Source: Clarireedia homoeocarpa (taxonomy: Eukaryota > Ascomycota > Leotiomycetes > Helotiales > Rutstroemiaceae). From it: a DNA stretch of 64,000 bases. The translations under genes and the position numbers were made by a program. The notes below the pieces were generated by a model that worked only from the letters and a program-made list of their open reading frames with translations, had not been told where the DNA came from and did no database searches. The stretch is taken from positions 62,001-126,000 of the forward strand of contig LNKV01000009.1 of the NCBI GenBank assembly GCA_001465935.1, in the 5' to 3' direction. This document shows, piece by piece, positions 57,871 through 64,000 of the stretch. Numbering within the stretch: the stretch's first letter is position 1; each line of letters starts with the position of its first letter.

Positions 57871-58532
57871 TCATTGAGGCGGTCTCATCTCCATCCCCTC
57901 TGGCCTCACATACCCTTGTTGGATTCCATTTGTATCTCTAGTTCTCTGTTCAACCTCCTTCTCCTGCTGCATAATCGCGCAACAATGACAACACCAACTG
58001 AAGAAACCATCCGTCAGAACATCACCCGCAATATGATATTTCTCACGAATAGCTTGTCGTTGAAAAAAGGTGAGGACGACACCGAATCCACAGCATTGTG
58101 CTAAGGACCAGAGGAGACACTATTCAAGCATGAGTTAGCTTGGGGGAGTAAGTAATGAGGAGAGTAAATGAGAATGTACGTCGTTGTTGATGGTTTGATA
58201 GCCTGCGAGAGTAGGATTCTGGAGACGATGTTGGGCTTTGCCGTAGACGACACATGGAATACAGCAGGATTTAAGACCTAAATTTCAAACATTGAGCTGA
58301 ATGATTTTCAAGTGATAGGTTGGGATAAAGTACAGAGTTCAACTGGTTGAAAACAGTCCCAGATATCATTTAACCATGATGAATGAGCGATCGCGCCGTG
58401 GTAAATGGGTTGTTGTTGCTGTTGCTCTTGTTGTGGTTGCTCTTGTTGTGGTTGCTGCTGGTATTGTTGTGGTTGTTGTACAGGAGCAGGCTGCTGTGTT
58501 ACCGGCTGCGTGTACGCATTCTTTTCTGCCAT
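57871..58532 (-). CDS. PLAC8 family cysteine-rich protein
   Basis: Three exons (58532-58334, 58277-58180, 58119-57871; introns 56 and 60 nt) give 181 aa. Residues 1-45 are a Gln/Pro-rich head (VQQPQQYQQQPQQEQ and similar). From residue 57 the PLAC8 domain begins: WDCFQPVELCLKSCCIPCV, VVYGKAQHRLQNPTL, LLWSLAQCCGFGVVLTFFQR, REKYHIAGDVLTDGFFSWCC and HCCAIMQQEKEVEQR. The two cysteine clusters and hydrophobic stretches fit the family. In fungi and plants PLAC8 proteins (Fcr1, PCR) are linked to cadmium and calcium handling at the plasma membrane; the fungal role is little studied. Splice sites are clear, all phases agree, and the end MEMRPPQ is intact. Confidence 0.92.
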
Positions 58533-59637
58533 TGTGAATAGCGGCTTGAGCCTTCAAATCAACAAGATGGCAAGATATGTTGTTTGCGCGTGACTTGTAT
58601 ATTATAAAGGAAATGCGACTTGGATAGTCTTTATGGTGTAGCCGTGTAGCAGTGCAGTTACCTATTTTAAGCAATTCAGAAAACAATGGCTGAGAAAAAG
58701 GAGATGAGTTGCTCAGCTCAAATTGCCATAAGAGAGCAAAAAGAGACAGATGTCACATTGGGGCTGAGAACGTATTATTGGAATGGTAAGATATGAGCGT
58801 AAAGAGCTCTTTTCCATGCCGTGAAGGAACTCTCCGTTGTTATGTTGTGAAAGTTGCAGCTGAGAATGTGGCGTCAGACTTTCCGAATTCCCAGCCATAA
58901 TTGGTCCAAACATAGTCACAACTTTGTAACAGACGGTATGGAGTGAACTCTTTTGAACTCCTTTTCAGCGTTCATTTAAGGACTCGAGATCTTCTCAAGG
59001 CTGCCTTTTGGGATTTCGCCAACGGGCTCACAGTGCGGACTAGCGCTGACTTTTGTCTCGCCTTGAGCAATCGTTGGGCGCAGCACGTATTATGTATGTG
59101 ACGGTATGTCGATGAGATGTTCATTCAGACCTCTCTCAGGTCAGATCAGACTCCGCTCTCCCAACAGCATCTCTAAAATGTCAAGAAAACATCGCAAAGT
59201 CGGTCGTTTGGTTGAAAGATCAACTCATCGTTTCAACTCATCGTTCCAACACAATCACGGGAAGGCGCCCTGCTGGATTGGCGGACAAAATAATTGATCC
59301 TATGGTAGTAACGATCGATCAATCAATTATATCAAGTCTGTCAATATCTTTGATAGAAATTTTCAATCGACGACGAGTTACGTTATCCAAACAAGCTCGA
59401 AGTTCTTCTGACGAACTGGCCCGTGCGCTCTCTCCGAATGACTTACAGGGGGATATTTCCGGCAATTGCAATTCCAAACTTCGAAGCTCGACCGAAACAG
59501 AAGGTCGATAACTACGTGGTGTGAATTACTGTACAAGTGTGCTAATCTGGAAGGTCCCTGCGAGCATTGATTACTATTATGAACACGATCTTTGCTACGA
59601 AGTAGGTCTTGTGGAGATGGGCGATGCTGGACCAGCC
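58533..59637. other. Divergent intergenic region
   Basis: 1.1 kb between the PLAC8 start and the FAD oxidoreductase start. Only short frames are seen; no gene. Confidence 0.5.
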
Positions 59638-60970
59638 ATGGAGAAGCACATTGTTATCATAGGTATTTTCTTTCCAAGGACTTCTCTGCTGTCTACAATA
59701 TTTTAACACTCCCTAGGCGGTGGTATCATTGGTGTCTCAACCGCCTACTACCTCACTCAACACCACGTCTACAATCCCTCAGTTCATAAAATCACCCTTC
59801 TCGAAGCAACAGAATTAGCCGGAGGCTCATCAGGCAGGGCAGGCGGTCGGTAACTTCACAATCGCATTTCTACCTGACTTCTAAAAACATCCAGGCCTTG
59901 TTGCCTCATGGGCAACTCCTTCATGTCTCGCACCCCTAAGTTTCAAGCTCCACTCTGAGCTCGCTGAAAGGTATGACGGCGCCACAAAATGGGGCTACCG
60001 CCGCGTTCACTGTGCAGATATGACATTTCAACCACCCTCTTCAGCCTCATCTCGACCTCAAGCAGACTCCTATCCACTCAGTATCCCCGACTCCCTCACC
60101 TGGCTCAACAAAAAAACTATCACACACTTCGCCGAAATCGGCAATCCCACAACCACAGCGCAAGTTGATCCTCATTCTTTAACACACCATCTCGCTTCAA
60201 TATGCGAATCCAAAGGTGTGGAGATTATCATCGGCGCCTCCGCTAAATCTCTGGACTATTCATCTAATGGGAAATCTCTCGAATCGGTGACTTACGAGCA
60301 AGATGGCGAGGTTAAGACGTTGAACGCCACAGATTTAGTGCTAGCAGCTGGTCCATGGTCCCCTAGACTTTTTCCCAGGATCCCTATGTGTGGTGTAAGA
60401 AGCCATAGTATCATACTAGAGCCAGCCAGTAAGTTAACGCCATATGTTCTATTTCCAATCTTTAAACCCGCCGTATCATGTCCGTCGTCAAATCTAGAAG
60501 AACAAAAGAGTAAAAGAGAAACCTCCTCCGAGACCCAAATCGATGCACTTGAGCTTTATCCCCGACCCTCCCACCCTGGCCCCAACACCACCCTCTACAT
60601 CTGCGGACCCAACGACTATCCACCACTTCCCTCGTCCACCTCTTCCGTGCCCGTATCTGGCCCCATGATCGCAGCAATCAAAACAGTGTCCGCGCTCATG
60701 TCACCACATATCAAGAACGGACGGTTCATCAAAGGTCAAGCATGCTTCAGACCACAGATACGCCAGCATGCAGATGGGGAAGCGGTGGGTCCGATTGTTG
60801 GGGAAGTCGATGATGTGAAAGGGCTGTGGATTGCGACGGGGCATGATGAGTGGGGTGTGCAGAATAGTCAGGGGACGGGATATTTACTTGCGGGGATGGT
60901 TTGGGGACAGAGGCCGGAGGAGATAGATGTTGAGAGTTTGAAGCCGAAGCATTTCATCAAGAATAATTGA
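59638..60970 (+). CDS. FAD-dependent oxidoreductase, Tda3/DAO type
   Basis: Three exons (59638-59662, 59717-59845, 59895-60970; introns 54 and 49 nt) give 409 aa. The first intron cuts the Rossmann motif, restored as VIIGGGIIGVSTAYYL. Then comes ELAGGSSGRAGG joined to LVASWATPSCLAPLSF, matching the Tda3-type DAO group. Others: RVHCADMTF, VEIIIGASAKSL, TDLVLAAGPWSPRLFPRIP, HSIILEPAS and, near the end, GLWIATGHDEWGVQNSQGTG, the FAD-binding closing motif of this family. Tda3 is a yeast late-endosome protein; a catalytic substrate is not known. The second donor is GTCGGT, with +5 G and +6 T; it is needed to keep frame. I see no alternative with a standard site. Confidence 0.9.
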
Positions 60971-61796
60971 AGCAAGGCAATGGCAATGAGATGTTATCAG
61001 CTAGCTTTCAGTGTATCGCAGAACAAATTTACTGTCCTAGCTTAGGAGAAGTTCCTCTTCGATTGGTTTTTGGACATGTGAGTTGTCGGAGTCTGATCGC
61101 ATTGGAAAAGGTCAAGAGAATTGCGGGAAACAACGAGACAAAAATATATCTATAAATCAATTCGCAAGTCCTTCAGGTAGCCTTTACTTGGATAGTTTCA
61201 AGGACGAGATGAACAACCAAAGCTACTTAGGATTTGAACTCACAACTGATCTCTCTCTCGGGGGATCAATCCGCACTGATATATGCCAAAAAAAAATTCA
61301 TCTACACAGAATATTCACTATGATTGAACATACTTATGTCAGTTCAGACCTGCAACAAATGAATAAGTAAATACAAGATCTTCAAAATAATTCCTGCACA
61401 ATTCCTATATACTGTAAGCTTCACATCACGTGGAACCTCGGCATCACTGGAAATGGACCCGAAAGATTTTATGCGCCAACATCAACGTCATCTAAAGACA
61501 CAACTCGGAATAAAAGCAACGTGTGGGGGCAACTTTATTACTACTAAAACTGCTGTAAAAGCGGCAGTCAAGTTCGATTCGAGTAGAATTGCAACAGTAT
61601 AGTGGAATTTGAGCATAGGATTTGACTATCTACCCACTCAATCATCCCATATCACATCTGTTCATTCCTCTTTTCCACTCCCAAACTCGAGCACCAGAAA
61701 CCAACCAACCAAAAAGAAGACAAGAACTGCAGCAAAAATGTAATACAAAATGCAACTTTCTCTATCCCAACAAGACCGGTCAGCTAACCATCCTAA
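60971..61796. other. Intergenic, hydrolase promoter
   Basis: About 825 bp without a recognisable gene; includes the unresolved start of the alpha/beta hydrolase. Confidence 0.4.
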
Positions 61797-63538
61797 AAAC
61801 AAAGGGAAACACCAGAAGACAAGCGACCGACGGTAGAAGAAATCCTAGCACATCAATCGTATCCAGACACAATATGGAGGTTGGTTCCGACGCAGAGCGG
61901 AAAGTTGCCGGTTGCGAAGGGAAGAGGTGGGCCATTTAATATCGACTGGGAGGTTCATGGTAGTGGTGATATCAAGGTTGTGGTAAGTCGGTTTTTTTTT
62001 TTTTTGATGGAGGTATTGGAGAGGGAGTGTATGTGGCTTGGGGAAGGTTGGGTCGAATGCAAGTGCATGGCGATGAGACAGGGTCTGGGGAAAGGATGAT
62101 CTGGTCTGGCTCATGTATATGCCGCTTGTGGGATTTTATGGGATGTGACAACTACTAGTTGAGGTATCAACAACTATTGCTCCAACGTCCTCAATTCTTG
62201 CGCCACCCTCAGATCACGTGCACAATATCATGGGAAACTGTTACTGACACTTCGACTCTTAGTGGATTGTTGGTCTAGGGTCTATTAAGGTATGTTTTTT
62301 GTATGGAGAATATCGAAAAAGCATCCTAACAGCCAGAAGTCAACATGGCAACGACAAACATTGTATTTCGGGCACGAACATGGTGACAAATACTCTTGTC
62401 TGATATTTGACAATCGGGGTACGGTTTTCTTCATGATTTCCTCCTATTATTCATTCTTCATATATGTCTCTTCAAATACGGAGATGACTACTTTCTACTC
62501 TAATATAGCACCCTACCTTCTAAAAAAGAACCTTCAACATTATCCTTCTCACGCAAAGTTCGCTAACTTCAAAGCCAGGCATGGGAGGATCCGATACCCC
62601 TTTCCTCCGCTACTCCACCTCTGAGATGGCCAAAGATTGTCTTGAACTCCTTGAACACCTCGGTTGGGCAAAAGACCGAAATCTTCACGTTATAGGTGTT
62701 AGTATGGGCGGTATGATCGCACAAGAACTGGTACGTAAAATCTCTTCTTTCTGTTCCCCTTTTCTTCATATCATTTCCCATCTTCCCTTTCCATGGGACC
62801 CCCCACCAAACGCTCAATACCCCCCCCCCCCCTTTTTTTTTTTTCCATTGATCCAATCATCCGCTCCTCTCCTCAAAATCACTAACTTAACAACCCCCCC
62901 TCTAGGCCTACGCAAACCCCAACATCATCTCAACTCTCACCCTCCTCTCCACCGCCGCCCTCATCGAAAACACCACCACCTTTTTCGAAAACCTGCTCAC
63001 CCGCCTGCAAATGTTCATCCCCAAGCCGCTGTCGCGCTCCGTGCTCGACGCGTCCCTGTCCCTCTTCCCCTCCGCCTGGCTCTCCCTCCCCGACACCACT
63101 CCCCTCCCCCTCCCCAGCACCCCCAACGTTCTCCCCCCCGCAACCCACCCCTTCCCCTACCTCCGCTTCCGCACCAACTACGAGCGCTTCGCCGCAACCG
63201 AACTCACCAAACGCCTCGACCCCACCGTCTTCAAACGCACGGGCTTCCTGCTGCAAGCCGTCGCTGCGGGATGGCACTACAAGAGCTTTGGGCAGCTACG
63301 GGAGCTGGCGGACGGGGTGGGAAGGGGCCGCATTTTGGTCATCCATGGCACGGTGGATCGGCTGATTAGTTTTCCGCATGGGGAGAAGCTGGTTGCGGGG
63401 CTGGGGTTGGGCGGGCAGGAGTGGGCTGACAGGTGGGAGGTAAGGGAGGGGGTGGGTCATGCAGTGCCGATTCAAGAGGAAGAGTGGTTTACGGAGAGAA
63501 TGGAGAGGTTGTGGGGGGAGTGGGAGGGGAAGAAGTAG
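61797..63538 (+). CDS. Alpha/beta hydrolase, start unresolved
   Basis: Five exons visible (61797-61982, 62263-62289, 62340-62418, 62579-62730, 62906-63538; introns 280, 50, 160 and 175 nt) with frame kept. The last ends in stop at 63538. Blocks: KRPTVEEILAHQSYPDTIWR, LPVAKGRGGPFNIDWEVHG, WIVGLGSIK, STWQRQTLYFGHEHGDKYSC, LIFDNRGMGGSDTPFLRYST. The nucleophile elbow is IGVSMGGM (GxSxG). Asp and His of the triad are probably in HGTVDRLI and GVGHAVPI. It resembles fungal proteins close to the epoxide hydrolase/esterase fold with unknown substrate. The first coordinate is the beginning of the open frame (stop just before), not an ATG: no in-frame ATG was found before the conserved sequence, so a 5' exon is missing from the model or the start is unusual. 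Confidence 0.82.
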
Positions 63539-64000
63539 GAGGTTGGAGAGAGAGGTGGGGTGGGGTGGGCGATTAGGGGAGGGGGGGGGGGGGGTATTTG
63601 GGTGTATTGATGGGTAAATAGATGGATGGATAGACGGGTAAATAGATAGATAGATGAATTATTCCAAGGATATATAAATCATACACCTTAACACCGATAG
63701 AAGATGTCCTTTCTTCCTTCCATCCCTTCTCCATCCACCCATCAATCAGTCAATTAATCCACAATACATCCACCCATCCACCCATCCACCCAAAATCTCC
63801 CCTCCTCTCACCCACAGACACCGCAGTCCAAAAAAAAAAAAAGAGAAATAGTTATAGAAAGAAAGATGAATATCAATTCTCCCCTCCCCTCCCCCACGTC
63901 AGCCCCCCAAAAAATATTACCAAATAAAAACCAAACCAACAAACTCAACGCCTTTACACCTCCAACCAACCATACTACTATAATTCTCCCAAAATCCCAT
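63539..64000. other. Repetitive 3' flank
   Basis: No gene. Contains poly-G at about 63580-63594, tetranucleotide ATAGATGG-like repeats (about 63610-63660), CCATCCAC repeats (about 63757-63790) and a poly-A run near 63829-63841. Confidence 0.7.

Noticed and set aside
63011..63369. Second plus-strand frame rich in Pro/Arg/His over the hydrolase
   Set aside because: It is an alternative frame of the GC-rich last exon; the hydrolase frame carries the catalytic motifs.

Overview
The window is nuclear DNA of a filamentous ascomycete. Genes are short and close together, most are split by 46-70 nt GT-AG introns with CTNAC-like branch sites, and the products are typical Pezizomycotina families. The residue choices look most like Leotiomycetes (Botrytis/Sclerotinia relatives), but that is an impression without a database search. 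I rebuilt 25 loci from splice sites and frame continuity; exon totals divide by three in every multi-exon model except where stated. One N at 4125 marks an assembly join.

1-9.5 kb is accessory and partly decayed. A 4-coumarate-CoA-ligase-like gene ends in a peroxisomal SKL signal but carries an in-frame TAA. Beside it are a FAD monooxygenase, a 92 bp duplication around the N, a possible retroelement relic near 6.3 kb, and a DUF3712-type membrane protein. 9.5-28 kb holds a basic coiled-coil protein, a MEMO1-type protein divergent from a full-length ABCC transporter, a general amino-acid permease behind a long promoter, and an alanine-rich secreted protein.

29-42.5 kb contains a membrane cytochrome P450, the splicing factor Prp17/Cdc40, the ER cargo receptor Erv14 (cornichon), methionine aminopeptidase 1, kynurenine 3-monooxygenase and a small secreted protein with the eight-cysteine order of hydrophobins. 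42.5-48.5 kb is gene-poor and has one small unknown gene.

48.5-63.5 kb is compact housekeeping territory: Rtc5 (TLDc), Rcf1, threonine deaminase Ilv1, mitochondrial bL36, a LYRM2-like protein, the histone N-alpha-acetyltransferase NatD, a PLAC8 protein, a Tda3/DAO-type FAD oxidoreductase and an alpha/beta hydrolase. Four consecutive genes here (Rcf1, Ilv1, bL36m, LYRM2) act in mitochondria. I found no CRISPR array, rRNA, intact tRNA or intact transposon, and no convincing new multi-gene system. The best leads are the hydrophobin-like protein, the RIP-type nonsense change in the ligase, and the possible alternative start of Ilv1.
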